The notes under the pieces: model-generated
The model's input: the letters and a program-made list of their open reading frames with translations, nothing else
What the model was told of the DNA's origin: nothing
Databases searched by the model: none
Shown: piece after piece, positions 33,000 to 40,823 of the stretch
Position numbering within the stretch: position 1 is the stretch's first letter
Layout: every line of letters starts with the position of its first letter
NCBI RefSeq assembly: GCF_013044505.1
Contig: NZ_JABERD010000058.1
Span: 1 to 51,282 of the forward strand
Reading direction: 5' to 3'
DNA from: Streptomyces sp. S3(2020)
GTDB lineage: Bacteria > Actinomycetota > Actinomycetes > Streptomycetales > Streptomycetaceae
DNA: 51,282 nt
Program-made: the position numbers and the translations under genes

Positions 33000-34499
33000 T
33001 CACCGTGCCTCCAGCGAAGTGCTGAGCAGCTGCGGCGCGTCCGCATCCGTACCTGAGCCCGTACGGAAGTACGGCGAGCGCCGCACCCACCTGGCCCACG
33101 CGGCGGCCACGAAGCCCGACGCGATCATCGCCAGCGGAGTGCTCAGCAGGAACCAGCCGTTGTCCGCGCTGAGTTCGAAGTGGTCGGTGGAGGTGTAGAA
33201 GGACCAGCCGAGATAGCCGCCGAGGCCGAGGAGGGCCAGCGCGCTCAGGGTGGGCAGCACCACGGCCCGGATGCCCTCCTTGAGGTCCTCGCGCAGCAGC
33301 GAGCGGAAGCGTACCGCCGCCGCGAGGGCCGTCAGCGCGTACGACAGGGCGACCACGATGCCGACCGCGCTCACCGTCGCCATGATCATGTCCGCGAGCC
33401 GCGGGATGACCAGGGCGAGCGCCGCGACCCCCGCCGCCAGGGCACCGATCAGCACGGTCCCGGCGGCCGGAGTCCCGTACCGGGAGCTGACCTTGGACCA
33501 CACCGGGCCGAGCGTACGGTCCCGGCTCATCGCGAACATCGACCGGGCCGTCGGGATCACCCCGGCCTGAAGGGAGGCGACCGCCGAGAACATCAGCGCC
33601 ACCAGGGGCAGCGCGGCCAGCGGCTGCGAGGCCAGCCGGTCACCGAAGTACGCCAGCCCCTGTGCCCCGTGCCCCGCCAACTCCTGCTCGGACAGCACCC
33701 GTTGGAAGGCGACCGAGCCGATCAGGAACAGCACCAGCATGGTCACCAGGGTCGTGAGGCCGGCGCGGGACGCGTCCTGGGGATCACGCACCTCCTCCGA
33801 CACGCTGAACGCGCTCTCGAAGCCCCAGTAGCAGAACACCGACAGGAGCATGCCCTGTGCCAGCGCCGTCGCCGACGGGATCGCGAACGGGTCGAACCAG
33901 CTCAGGCTGAAGGGGTGCGGGCCGGTGACGATGCCGTATCCGCAGAAGCCCAGCAGGACGACGTACTCGAAGACCAGCAGCCCGCCCTGGAGCCGGGCCG
34001 CGGTGCGCACCCCCGTGACGGCGGTGAGGGTGACCGCGACCAGGACGAACACGCCCAGTGCCGTCGTCTGCGCCGTCGATCCCGGGTCCAGGGCGAGGCC
34101 GCCCAGCCGGTGCAGTCCGGCGTCGCCCGCCAGCTGGATCAGCGCCGAGCCGGTGACGGCCGTGGTGTAGGCGAGGAAGGCCACCGTCGCCACGATGTTC
34201 ACCCAGCCGACCATGAAGCCGAGCCAGGGGCTCAGCGAACGGCCCACCCACACATAGCCGTTGCCCGCGTTGGGCTCGACGCGGTTGAGCCGTGAGTAGG
34301 CGCCGGCGATGCCGAGGACCGGCAGGAACGCCAGCAGCATGATCGCCGGCAGATGCAGTCCGACGACCCCGGCCGTGACGCCGAGCCCGATGCCGATGCT
34401 GGTGGTCGCGGCCGTGCTGGAGGCGGCGATGGCGACGCCGTCCAGGACGCCGAGGGATTTACGCAGGGTGGGCCCTGAGGAGGGGGCGTGGTCGGGCAT
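33000..34499 (-). CDS. APC-family amino acid permease
   Basis: A 499-residue protein with about twelve membrane helices. The start, DGVAIAASSTAATTSIGIGLGVTAGVVG, is the APC first-helix motif. NRVEPNAGNGYVWVGRSLSPWLGFMVGW and ESAFSVSEEVRDPQDASRAG are typical conserved loops. It imports amino acids or amines. It is transcribed divergently from a TetR gene across about 140 bp and precedes the amidohydrolase. Start ATG 34499. Confidence 0.9.
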   Translation of the reverse strand: MPDHAPSSGPTLRKSLGVLDGVAIAASSTAATTSIGIGLGVTAGVVGLHLPAIMLLAFLPVLGIAGAYSRLNRVEPNAGNGYVWVGRSLSPWLGFMVGWVNIVATVAFLAYTTAVTGSALIQLAGDAGLHRLGGLALDPGSTAQTTALGVFVLVAVTLTAVTGVRTAARLQGGLLVFEYVVLLGFCGYGIVTGPHPFSLSWFDPFAIPSATALAQGMLLSVFCYWGFESAFSVSEEVRDPQDASRAGLTTLVTMLVLFLIGSVAFQRVLSEQELAGHGAQGLAYFGDRLASQPLAALPLVALMFSAVASLQAGVIPTARSMFAMSRDRTLGPVWSKVSSRYGTPAAGTVLIGALAAGVAALALVIPRLADMIMATVSAVGIVVALSYALTALAAAVRFRSLLREDLKEGIRAVVLPTLSALALLGLGGYLGWSFYTSTDHFELSADNGWFLLSTPLAMIASGFVAAAWARWVRRSPYFRTGSGTDADAPQLLSTSLEAR

Positions 34500-34570
34500 G
34501 GCCGGTTCTCCGCTCGCACCGGGGGGCCTGGTCGGCCCCGGTGAGCTGACATGAAACTGTCCCAGGGCTT

Positions 34571-34587
34571 AACAGGTCAACGCTGTT
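34571..34587. promoter_or_regulatory. Putative TetR operator between permease and regulator
   Basis: AACAG-GTCAACG-CTGTT has perfect 5-bp arms around a 7-bp centre, midway between the two divergent starts. TTGTCATAAGG beside it looks like promoter elements. Only the symmetry and location support it. Confidence 0.4.
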
Positions 34588-34640
34588 GTCATAAGGTGCG
34601 CCCACGGAGGCCAGACCACCGGCGCCCCACGGAGGCACCC

Positions 34641-35348
34641 ATGAGCGACCGCGTCGTCCCACCCGCCGCCCGGCGGCGCAGGCGCCCCACCAAACAGGGC
34701 GTCGTCCTGTCCGAGGAGCTGATCGTCGAGACGGCCCTCAGGCTGATCGAGGAGCACGGCGCCGACGCCCTCTCGGTGCGCCGGCTGGGCCACGCCCTCG
34801 GCGCCGACCCCAGCTCGCTGTACCGCTACTTCCGCCACACCGACGACCTGATGCTGGCCGTCGCCGACGAGCTCATCGGCCGGACGCTGCGGATCTGGCG
34901 CCCCACCGGCGACTGGCGCGCCGACCTGCGCGACCTCGGCCTGCGCATGCACGCGAGCGCGCTCGCCCACCCCCGCGCGGCGGTGCTCAGCTCGCACCGG
35001 GTCACCGGCCGCGGCCATGAGATCCAGGCCGTGGAGACCATCCTCGGCGTGCTCCGCGACGCGGGTTTCCCCGACGCGGACGCGGTACGGATCTACCACG
35101 CCTTCGTCGACCAGGCCCTCGCCTTCGCCGCGCTCGACTCGGCGAGCACCGCGCTGCCGAAACCGGCCCGGGAGGCGGAACTCAGCGTGTGGCGGACGAC
35201 GTACGCCAGGCTGCCCGCCGACACCCACCCGCACATCGCCGCGACCGCCCGCCACCTCGTGACCGACATGCCGCGCAGCTCCTACCCGGCCGCCCTGGAC
35301 ATGCTGCTGAGCGCGGCGACGGCACGACTTGCGGAGACCGGCGTCTGA
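34641..35348 (+). CDS. TetR/AcrR regulator with TetR C-terminal domain
   Basis: A 235-residue protein. An Arg-rich start is followed by SEELIVETALRLIEEHGADALSVRRLGHALGADPSSLYRYFRHTDDLM, the HTH, and a long helical C-terminal domain (TetR_C type). ATG 34641 lies 6 nt behind GGAGG. It presumably controls the divergent permease-amidohydrolase pair. Confidence 0.9.
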   Translation: MSDRVVPPAARRRRRPTKQGVVLSEELIVETALRLIEEHGADALSVRRLGHALGADPSSLYRYFRHTDDLMLAVADELIGRTLRIWRPTGDWRADLRDLGLRMHASALAHPRAAVLSSHRVTGRGHEIQAVETILGVLRDAGFPDADAVRIYHAFVDQALAFAALDSASTALPKPAREAELSVWRTTYARLPADTHPHIAATARHLVTDMPRSSYPAALDMLLSAATARLAETGV

Positions 35349-35372
35349 GCGGGCCGGGCGAAGTCCGCTGTG

Positions 35373-35467
35373 GTTCGGCCGCGCCCCGAAGGGGCGCGGG
35401 GCGGTATCGATGTGCGGCTACCGCCGCGCGGGCGCGACCGGCCACGACGGCGCCGCAGCCGAACGAC
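35373..35467. repeat. Streptomyces intergenic repeat, copy 2
   Basis: A GCGCCCC-GAA-GGGGCGC hairpin (35381-35397) leads into GGTATCGATGTGCGGCTACC, then GGGCGCGACCGGCCACGACG and CGCCGCAGCCGAA. This block recurs in many Streptomyces intergenic regions. The hairpin directly follows the TetR stop and can serve as terminator. Positions 35468-35566 show nothing else but the RBS of the next gene. Confidence 0.7.
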
Positions 35468-35566
35468 GGCACCTCACTGCTCATCCAGCGGAGCGCCCAG
35501 CACGAGCCCTCGGGGCCCACACTGGGCACGTCCGTCGACACCGCCCCGACAGGAGAGCGTTCACCG

Positions 35567-36031
35567 ATGACCAATCCGCCCGCACGCCCCGCCGAGCAGC
35601 GCAAGAAGGACACCCTGAACCGCCTGGAGCACGACGAGGACGTGTGGGTCGCCACCGCGGACCCCGACGGGGGAGTGCCCTTCCTCGTGCCGCTCTCCTT
35701 CCTCTGGGACGGCTCGACACTGCTGCTGGCCACCCCGGCCGGCAGTCCCACCGGCCGGAACCTGAAGGCGACCGGCAGGACCCGTCTCGGCCTCGGGCCC
35801 ACCCGGGACGTCGTGATGATCGAGGGCACGGTCGAGACGTCCACCCCCGCCGAGCTGGGCGAGGAGGACGCCGACCGCTTCGCGGCCGCCACCGGCTTCG
35901 AGCCGCGTGGACTCGCCACGCCCTATCTGTACTTCCGGGTCCGGCCGACCAGGGTGCAGGCCTGGCGCGAGGCCAACGAACTCGCCGGGCGTGAGCTGAT
36001 GCGGGACGGGGAGTGGCTGGTCGCGGACTGA
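35567..36031 (+). CDS. Pyridoxamine 5'-phosphate oxidase-fold, F420/FMN-binding protein
   Basis: A 154-residue split-barrel protein. WVATADPDGGVPFLVPLSFLWDG, NLKATGRTRLGLGPTRDVVMIEGTVE and ATPYLYFRVRPTRVQAWREANE fit PPOX-fold proteins, many of which use F420 or FMN in actinobacteria. ATG 35567 follows AGGAGAG. The substrate cannot be read. The VOC gene follows on the same strand after 78 bp. Confidence 0.8.
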   Translation: MTNPPARPAEQRKKDTLNRLEHDEDVWVATADPDGGVPFLVPLSFLWDGSTLLLATPAGSPTGRNLKATGRTRLGLGPTRDVVMIEGTVETSTPAELGEEDADRFAAATGFEPRGLATPYLYFRVRPTRVQAWREANELAGRELMRDGEWLVAD

Positions 36032-36109
36032 ACCGGGCCGTTCGGGATAACCGGGAGGCAGAGGGCGCGGGACAGGAACGTCCCGCGCCCCGGACCCTTC
36101 GGAGGAGAC

Positions 36110-36502
36110 ATGGCACTGGTCACCGCGGGCTTCGTGGTGCTCGACTGCGCCGAGCCGGAGAAACTCGCCGAGTTCTACAAGGAACTGCTGGAGGCCGAGG
36201 AGACCCACGAGAGCGCCAACCGCGTGGAGATCCTGGGCGCCGGGGGGACCCGGCTGGCGTTCCACCGGGACGCCGGTGCGACACCGCCGAGCTGGCCGCG
36301 CCCCGAGAACTCCCTCCAGGCCCACCTCGACTTCGTCGTCGAGGACCTGGACGAGGCCGAGCGCAGGGTCGTCGGGCTCGGCGGGCGGCCCCTGGAGACG
36401 AAGGACGCCTCCGGGCCGTTCGAGGAACGCGGGTACGCCGACCCCGCGGGGCACTCCTTCACCCTGCGCTGTGTCCCGCCGACGGCGCCCAAACAAGGCT
36501 GA
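36110..36502 (+). CDS. VOC (glyoxalase/dioxygenase fold) protein
   Basis: A 130-residue protein with the VOC beta-alpha-beta-beta-beta repeats: GFVVLDCAEPEKLAEFYKELLEAE, then LQAHLDFVVEDLDEAERRVVGLGG and FEERGYADPAGHSFTLRCV. His and Glu metal ligands are only partly present, as in many binding-type VOC proteins. ATG 36110 is behind GGAGGAGAC. It ends 2 bp before the convergent DUF4235 stop. Function unknown. Confidence 0.8.
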   Translation: MALVTAGFVVLDCAEPEKLAEFYKELLEAEETHESANRVEILGAGGTRLAFHRDAGATPPSWPRPENSLQAHLDFVVEDLDEAERRVVGLGGRPLETKDASGPFEERGYADPAGHSFTLRCVPPTAPKQG

Positions 36503-36504
36503 CG

Positions 36505-36807
36505 TCAGTCCCGGCCGCCCTTGTCGGTGGCGGGCCAGACTCCGGTGGACCGTTCGATGGCCTTCGCGCCCGTGCGGTCCACCGCACTGCGCACCACCGC
36601 GAAGATGGCGCCCTGGACGGCCGCGGCCAGCAGGATCTCCCCCCAGCCACGATCCCGGTCCAGCGCGTCGGGGGCGTCGTCCTCGTGCCGTATCGCCTTC
36701 CACGTCCGCTGGAAGGCGAGCCCCGCCAACGCCCCGCTCGACCAGCCCAGCACCAACCCGACGGGCTTGTAGACGAGGGGGAGCTTCAGCTTCTTCTTCT
36801 TGGCCAC
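36505..36807 (-). CDS. DUF4235 membrane protein
   Basis: A 100-residue protein. It has a basic start (MAKKKKLKLPLVYKPVG), a hydrophobic helix (LVLGWSSGALAGLAFQRTWKAI), and a second helix (EILLAAAVQGAIFAVVRSAVDRTGAKAIERSTG). The pattern matches DUF4235, a small actinobacterial membrane protein of unknown role. Convergent with the VOC gene. Confidence 0.85.
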   Translation of the reverse strand: MAKKKKLKLPLVYKPVGLVLGWSSGALAGLAFQRTWKAIRHEDDAPDALDRDRGWGEILLAAAVQGAIFAVVRSAVDRTGAKAIERSTGVWPATDKGGRD

Positions 36808-37128
36808 GTACGTCTCCTGTGTCCCTGTCGGTCAGCGGTCGAAGTCGACCGTGCCACCGAAGCCCGGCGTCCGGTAGAGGCGGGCACTCAAAGGACGGCA
36901 CGGCGGCGCTCGGCGTCACTCTCGCAATGGCCGACATGGTCCTGCACATGGTCATATCGAAGGCGGCACGACGCGGACGGGGCCGGAGTCCAGCCCGGTG
37001 GCCGCCCACGGGAAAGCCCCGCCGCGACGGGGGAACGCGGCGGGGCCTGAGGCTCAGGTGCCCGGCGGGTGGAGCTTCATGCGTACGCGTCCAAGATTTT
37101 TGCCCGAGGGCGGGGACTCGCGTCCGGA
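36808..37128. other. Intergenic region with a terminator hairpin
   Basis: No convincing gene on either strand. GCCCCGCCGCG and CGCGGCGGGGC (37016-37046) form a perfect 11-bp stem with a 9-nt loop. On the minus strand it is followed by TTTC and lies 83 bp past the stop of the reductase gene, so it is a likely terminator for that gene. Confidence 0.65.
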
Positions 37129-37578
37129 TCAGTCCGTGTCGGCCGGTTCGAGCACGAAGACCGGGATCTCCCGGTCCGTCTTCTCCTGGTAGTCGGCGTA
37201 CGGCGGATACGCCGCCACCGCCCGCTCCCACCACTCGGCCTTCTCGGCGCCGGTGACCTCGCGGGCGGTCATGTCCCGCTTCGCCGGCCCGTCCTGGAGC
37301 TCCACCCGGGGGTCGGCCTTGACATTGTGGTACCAGACCGGGTGTTTGGGCGCTCCGCCCAGCGAGGCGACGGCGGCGTACCGCCCGTCGTGCTCGACCC
37401 GCATCAGCGGGGTCTTGCGGATCTTCCCGCTCCTGCTCCCCAGGGTGGTCAGGAGGATGACGGGCATTCCCGTGTTCTGGAGGGTGGTGCCCTCGGTGCC
37501 ACCGGAGCTCTCGTACAGCTCCACCTGATTGCGCACCCACCCGGTAGGACTGGGCTCGTACTCGCTCTCAAGAGGCAT
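37129..37578 (-). CDS. Deazaflavin (F420)-dependent nitroreductase-like protein
   Basis: A 149-residue Ddn-family protein. NTGMPVILLTTLGSRSGKIRKTPLMRVEHDGRYAAVASLGGAPKHPVWYHNVKADPRVELQDG is the family core, with F420-binding basic and Gly residues. The C-terminus ends with EIPVFVLEP. Start ATG 37578. These enzymes reduce quinones, nitro compounds or unsaturated esters with F420H2. The physiological substrate is unknown. It is divergent from the SnoaL-like gene. Confidence 0.85.
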   Translation of the reverse strand: MPLESEYEPSPTGWVRNQVELYESSGGTEGTTLQNTGMPVILLTTLGSRSGKIRKTPLMRVEHDGRYAAVASLGGAPKHPVWYHNVKADPRVELQDGPAKRDMTAREVTGAEKAEWWERAVAAYPPYADYQEKTDREIPVFVLEPADTD

Positions 37579-37763
37579 GGCATCCGTCCCATCGTCGTCG
37601 TGAACTACCGCTTGCTGACTGACACCGTCCTTCAACACCCGGACCCCGTGGATTCATCCGTTCCGCGGGGTCGGATTCGACCGGACCCCATGACCTCGGA
37701 GGTAATCGCCCCGGCCCGGCCCCCGCGGGCACAGTGGGACCCGGCCCAAGGGGAGGATCACCG

Positions 37764-38228
37764 ATGACCACCACCACCGCCGTGACGACGACCCGTTCCG
37801 TCATCGAGGAACTGCTGCGGCGGATCGGCGCGGGCGACCCCGAGCGGATCGCCGAGCTCTACGCCGACGAGGGCGACTGGAAGCTGAACTGGCCGCAGGA
37901 CGAGCACGGCCGCCCCGAAACCCCCTGGATCCGGCACCGCGCCACCCGCGCGGACGCCGCCGCCCACTACCGCGAACTGGCCGCCCAGCACGTCCCGGGC
38001 CAGGCGGCCACCGAGATCGAGCGCATCCTCGTCGACGGCGCCGAGGCGGTGGTCCTCGGCGAGATCCGGCAGACCGCCCGGACGACGGGGCGTGCGTATC
38101 GCGCCAGGTTCGCGCTGCATCTGACCGTCGAGGACGGTCTGATCGTCCGCCATCACGTGTACGAGGACAGCCTCGCCGTCGCCCGGGCCTTCACCCCGGC
38201 AGCATCATCCGTACGGCCAACAAGGTGA
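37764..38228 (+). CDS. SnoaL/NTF2-like protein
   Basis: A 154-residue cone-fold protein. SVIEELLRRIGAGDPERIAELYADEGDWKLNWP, then HYRELAAQHVPGQAATEIERILVDGAEAVVLGEI and FALHLTVEDGLIVRHHVYEDSLAV fit the SnoaL-like/NTF2 family. ATG 37764 is behind GGGAGG. The last 38 bp overlap the convergent lysE end. Function unknown. Confidence 0.8.
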   Translation: MTTTTAVTTTRSVIEELLRRIGAGDPERIAELYADEGDWKLNWPQDEHGRPETPWIRHRATRADAAAHYRELAAQHVPGQAATEIERILVDGAEAVVLGEIRQTARTTGRAYRARFALHLTVEDGLIVRHHVYEDSLAVARAFTPAASSVRPTR

Positions 38229-39021
38229 TCACCCCGCTCGACACCACGGCCGTCACCAGCCGCCCCCGCCTGCCGGTCAGCGCCCTGCCGAGCAGCGCGC
38301 CGCCCCCGGCCAGCAGCAGCTGCCAGCTCGCGGACGCGAGGAAGGCCGCCACGACGAACACGCCCTGCTCCAGGGGCCGGACCGCGTCGGCGGTACGGGT
38401 ACCGAGGACCAGCGCCGCGAAGTAGATCATGGTGGTCGGGTTGAGCAGGGTGATCCCGAGCAGCGCCAGATACGCCCTCGCGGGGCTAGGCCCTGTCGTC
38501 ACATTCCCGCCTGCCCCGCGACGCCATGCACGCACTCTCGCCGCACCGGGCACAGACCCACGTACCACCAGTACGAGGGCCTGCGCCCGGCACGCCGAGA
38601 GCACGCACCTGACGCCGCGCGGCCCGCCCTCCGGGCGGACGACGGGAATGTGACGACAGGGCCTAGGGGGAGGCGGGTCGGTGCGCGTGGTGAGCCGACG
38701 GGCGCGGTACTGGCGTACGGCCATCACCGCACTCCGTGCCGCCAGCACGAGCAGCAGCAGGGCGGAGGCCCAGCGCAGCGGCCCGAGCGCCGGTCGCAGT
38801 GCGGCGGCGAGGGCGGCGCCGCCGAGCGCGGCCACCAGGGCGTAGAGCCCGTCGGCGGTCGCGACGCCGAGCGCGGCACTGGCACCGGTGCGCAGGGAGG
38901 TACGGGCGGTGAGGGAGACGAGATAGGTCGCGACCGCGCCGACGGGCACGGCGATGCCGTATCCCGCGAGCAGCCCCGCGACGAGCGCGGCGGTCACGAC
39001 GTGGGAAGCGTAGGCCCCCAC
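38191..39021 (-). CDS. LysE-family exporter carrying an in-frame MITE-like insertion
   Basis: A 276-residue frame, about 60 residues longer than normal for LysE/RhtB proteins. YGIAVPVGAVATYLVSLTARTS is the N-terminal motif, and LLGITLLNPTTMIYFAALVLG is the second half. Between them, after the cytoplasmic TTRTDPPPP linker, residues about 119-178 are encoded by a palindromic element (38486-38666) that keeps the frame and has no stop. Removing one CTAG-to-CTAG length restores PPPSPARAYLALL. It exports amino acids or related metabolites if still functional. Start GTG 39021 is uncertain, since no strong RBS is seen. Confidence 0.8.
   Translation of the reverse strand: MGAYASHVVTAALVAGLLAGYGIAVPVGAVATYLVSLTARTSLRTGASAALGVATADGLYALVAALGGAALAAALRPALGPLRWASALLLLVLAARSAVMAVRQYRARRLTTRTDPPPPRPCRHIPVVRPEGGPRGVRCVLSACRAQALVLVVRGSVPGAARVRAWRRGAGGNVTTGPSPARAYLALLGITLLNPTTMIYFAALVLGTRTADAVRPLEQGVFVVAAFLASASWQLLLAGGGALLGRALTGRRGRLVTAVVSSGVITLLAVRMMLPG
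38486..38666. mobile_element. Palindromic MITE-like element (CTAG target) inside lysE
   Basis: Perfect 24-bp terminal inverted repeats (38486-38509, 38643-38666) begin CTAGGCCCTGTCGTCACATT, with CTAG at both ends as likely target duplication. The inside is a long imperfect hairpin with loop CACCA (38566-38570) and a side hairpin CCGCCC-TCC-GGGCGG (38624-38638). No transposase is encoded. Net insertion is 177 bp, which is 59 codons. Confidence 0.85.
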
Positions 39022-39186
39022 GGTCGGCCGGACTGCTGCTGGAACCGCACCGGACGAACGGCGGCGGTCGGCGGCAGAAGGGCATCGAAGGTAGGCATGG
39101 CCGGATTCTGCGTGCGGCCGGGGGACGGTGACAACCGAATTACGGGGGCCATCACGGCGGCCGACTGACCCGGTCGCCGTGCGGGC

Positions 39187-39744
39187 TCACGCCCGAGCGG
39201 CCTCCACCAGCGAGCGGGCCGCCTCACGCGCCTCCGCGGCCGGCCCGGCGCCGCGGGTGATGCCGGCCGTGACCATCGCCCCCTCGGCCAGCAGGAACAG
39301 CTGGCCGGCCAGGACGTCCGGGAGTCCGGCGTCCGCGACGAGAGTGACGAGATAGGCGCGGAACGCCCCTTTGTGTGCCCGCACTTGAGCCGTCACCCGG
39401 GCCGACGTCGCCCCGAGCTCACCGTAGGAATTGATCCACGCGCACCCGCGGAACCCGTCCTCCCCGAACCACCGCTCCAGCCAGTCGAAGACGGCGAGGA
39501 TCCGCGCCCCGGGGTCCTCGTCGCGCTCCACGTACTCCGCGAGCCGCCCCCGCCAGCGCAGGTCGCGGCGCTCCAGATACGCCTCCACCAGCTGCTCCTT
39601 CGCGGGGAAGAGCTGGTACAGCCGCTTGAGCGAGACCCCCGACGCGCCGCGGATGTCGTCCATGCCGACGGACTGGATGCCCCGGCCGTAGAACAGCTCC
39701 TCGGCGGCGTCCAGCGCCTGCTCCCGGGCGGTCGCGCTGTCCAT
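39187..39744 (-). CDS. TetR-family regulator
   Basis: A 185-residue TetR protein. It has REQALDAAEELFYGRGIQSVGMDDIRGASGVSLKRLYQLFPAKEQLVEAYLERRD as the HTH part, and a C-terminal domain with WLERWFGEDGFRGCAWINSYGELG typical of a small ligand pocket. It is divergent from the DUF1348 gene across two operators. It probably represses the DUF1348-flavoprotein pair. Confidence 0.9.
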   Translation of the reverse strand: MDSATAREQALDAAEELFYGRGIQSVGMDDIRGASGVSLKRLYQLFPAKEQLVEAYLERRDLRWRGRLAEYVERDEDPGARILAVFDWLERWFGEDGFRGCAWINSYGELGATSARVTAQVRAHKGAFRAYLVTLVADAGLPDVLAGQLFLLAEGAMVTAGITRGAGPAAEAREAARSLVEAARA

Positions 39745-39764
39745 TCCGGGTCACTCCTTGACGT

Positions 39765-39780
39765 GAGAACGTGCGTTCTC
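39765..39780. promoter_or_regulatory. TetR operator 1 (DUF1348 promoter region)
   Basis: GAGAACGTGCGTTCTC has perfect 7-bp arms around TG and lies 21 bp before the regulator start. It is the exact reverse complement of the second site at 39801. Confidence 0.75.
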
Positions 39781-39800
39781 CTACCGTAGCAGCCATGCCG

Positions 39801-39816
39801 GAGAACGCACGTTCTC
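39801..39816. promoter_or_regulatory. TetR operator 2 (DUF1348 promoter region)
   Basis: GAGAACGCACGTTCTC has perfect 7-bp arms around CA. It is 36 bp centre-to-centre from operator 1 and 24 bp before the DUF1348 ATG. Confidence 0.75.
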
Positions 39817-39839
39817 CCTTTCTGGCCACGGAGGATGAC

Positions 39840-40298
39840 ATGACCGACCGTCCGCCCCTGCCGCCCTTCACCCGCGAGAGCGCGGCGCGGAAGGTGCAGG
39901 CCGCCGAGGACGCCTGGAACACCCGCGACCCGCACAAGGTGGCGCTCGCGTACTCCGAGGACTCGGTGTGGCGCAACCGCGACACCTTCGTCACCGGCCG
40001 CGCGGAGATCGTCGCGTTCCTCACCGCGAAGTGGGCGCGCGAGCAGGACTACGCGCTGCGCAAGGACCTGTGGGCCTTCGACGGCGACCGCATCGCCGTC
40101 CGCTTCCAGTACGAGTGCCGGGACACCGACGGCCAGTGGTGGCGCGCGTACGGCAACGAGCTCTGGGAGTTCGACGACCACGGACTGATGACCCGCCGCG
40201 AGGCCAGCATCAACGACGTACCGATCGAGGAGAAGGAGCGCCGCATCCTCGGCCCGCGACCCGGCACCGAGCACGGGGAGTCCTTCCCCCTTCAGTAG
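39840..40298 (+). CDS. DUF1348 (NTF2-like) protein
   Basis: A 152-residue protein. DRPPLPPFTRESAARKVQAAEDAWNTRDPHKVALAYSEDSVWRNRD, EIVAFLTAKWAREQDYALRKDLWAF and the C-terminal DVPIEEKERRILGPRPGTEHGESFPLQ match DUF1348. Start ATG 39840 is behind GGAGG. The family is NTF2-like and its role is unproven. It is followed 9 bp later by a flavoprotein gene. Probable target of the divergent TetR. Confidence 0.9.
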   Translation: MTDRPPLPPFTRESAARKVQAAEDAWNTRDPHKVALAYSEDSVWRNRDTFVTGRAEIVAFLTAKWAREQDYALRKDLWAFDGDRIAVRFQYECRDTDGQWWRAYGNELWEFDDHGLMTRREASINDVPIEEKERRILGPRPGTEHGESFPLQ

Positions 40299-40307
40299 GG
40301 TCACCGG

Positions 40308-40823
40308 ATGACCGAACAGGCCGAGAAGCCCTTCCTCTACGTCGTCGTCTGCGCCGCCGGGATCGCCGCGGGCGTCGGTGAACTCGTCGCCGCCGCCCAG
40401 GAACAGGGCTGGGAGGTCGGGGTCATCGCCACGCCCGTGGCGATGAACGGCTTCTTCGACACCGCCGCCGTCGAGGCCCGGACCGGCCGTCCGATCCGCT
40501 CCGCCTGGCGCACCCCCGCCGACCCGCGCCCCTTCCCGCCGCCGGACGCCGTGGTGGTCGCGCCCGCCACCTTCAACACCGTCAACAAATGGGCGGCGGG
40601 CCTGGGCGACACCCTGGCCGTGGGCACCCTGTGCGAGGCGTCGGGCCTCGGTGTCCCCATCGCCGTACTGCCGTGTGTGGCCGACGCGTTGGCCGCCCAT
40701 CCCGCGTACCAGGACAGCCTGATACGGCTGCGGGGGATGGGGGTGCGGTTCGGGCCGCCCTACGCGGGGGAGCCTGGCGAGGAGTTCGGGTGGCGGCGGG
40801 CGCTGGACCTGCTCAGACGGTGA
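40308..40823 (+). CDS. HFCD-type flavoprotein (phosphopantothenoylcysteine decarboxylase-like)
   Basis: A 171-residue protein. YVVVCAAGIAAGVGELVAAAQEQGWEVGVIATPVA is the flavin-phosphate N-terminus, and VVVAPATFNTVNKWAAGLGDTLA is the conserved APxTxN loop of homo-oligomeric flavin Cys decarboxylases. The catalytic His and Cys of true decarboxylases are not obvious. It follows the DUF1348 gene closely, so they are probably one operon. Its end overlaps the convergent MBL gene by 11 bp. Confidence 0.8.
   Translation: MTEQAEKPFLYVVVCAAGIAAGVGELVAAAQEQGWEVGVIATPVAMNGFFDTAAVEARTGRPIRSAWRTPADPRPFPPPDAVVVAPATFNTVNKWAAGLGDTLAVGTLCEASGLGVPIAVLPCVADALAAHPAYQDSLIRLRGMGVRFGPPYAGEPGEEFGWRRALDLLRR

Noticed and set aside
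37642..37672. GACCCCG/CGGGGTC inverse pair between the nitroreductase and SnoaL genes
   Set aside because: Seven GC-rich bases with a 17-nt loop are expected often by chance at this GC content.
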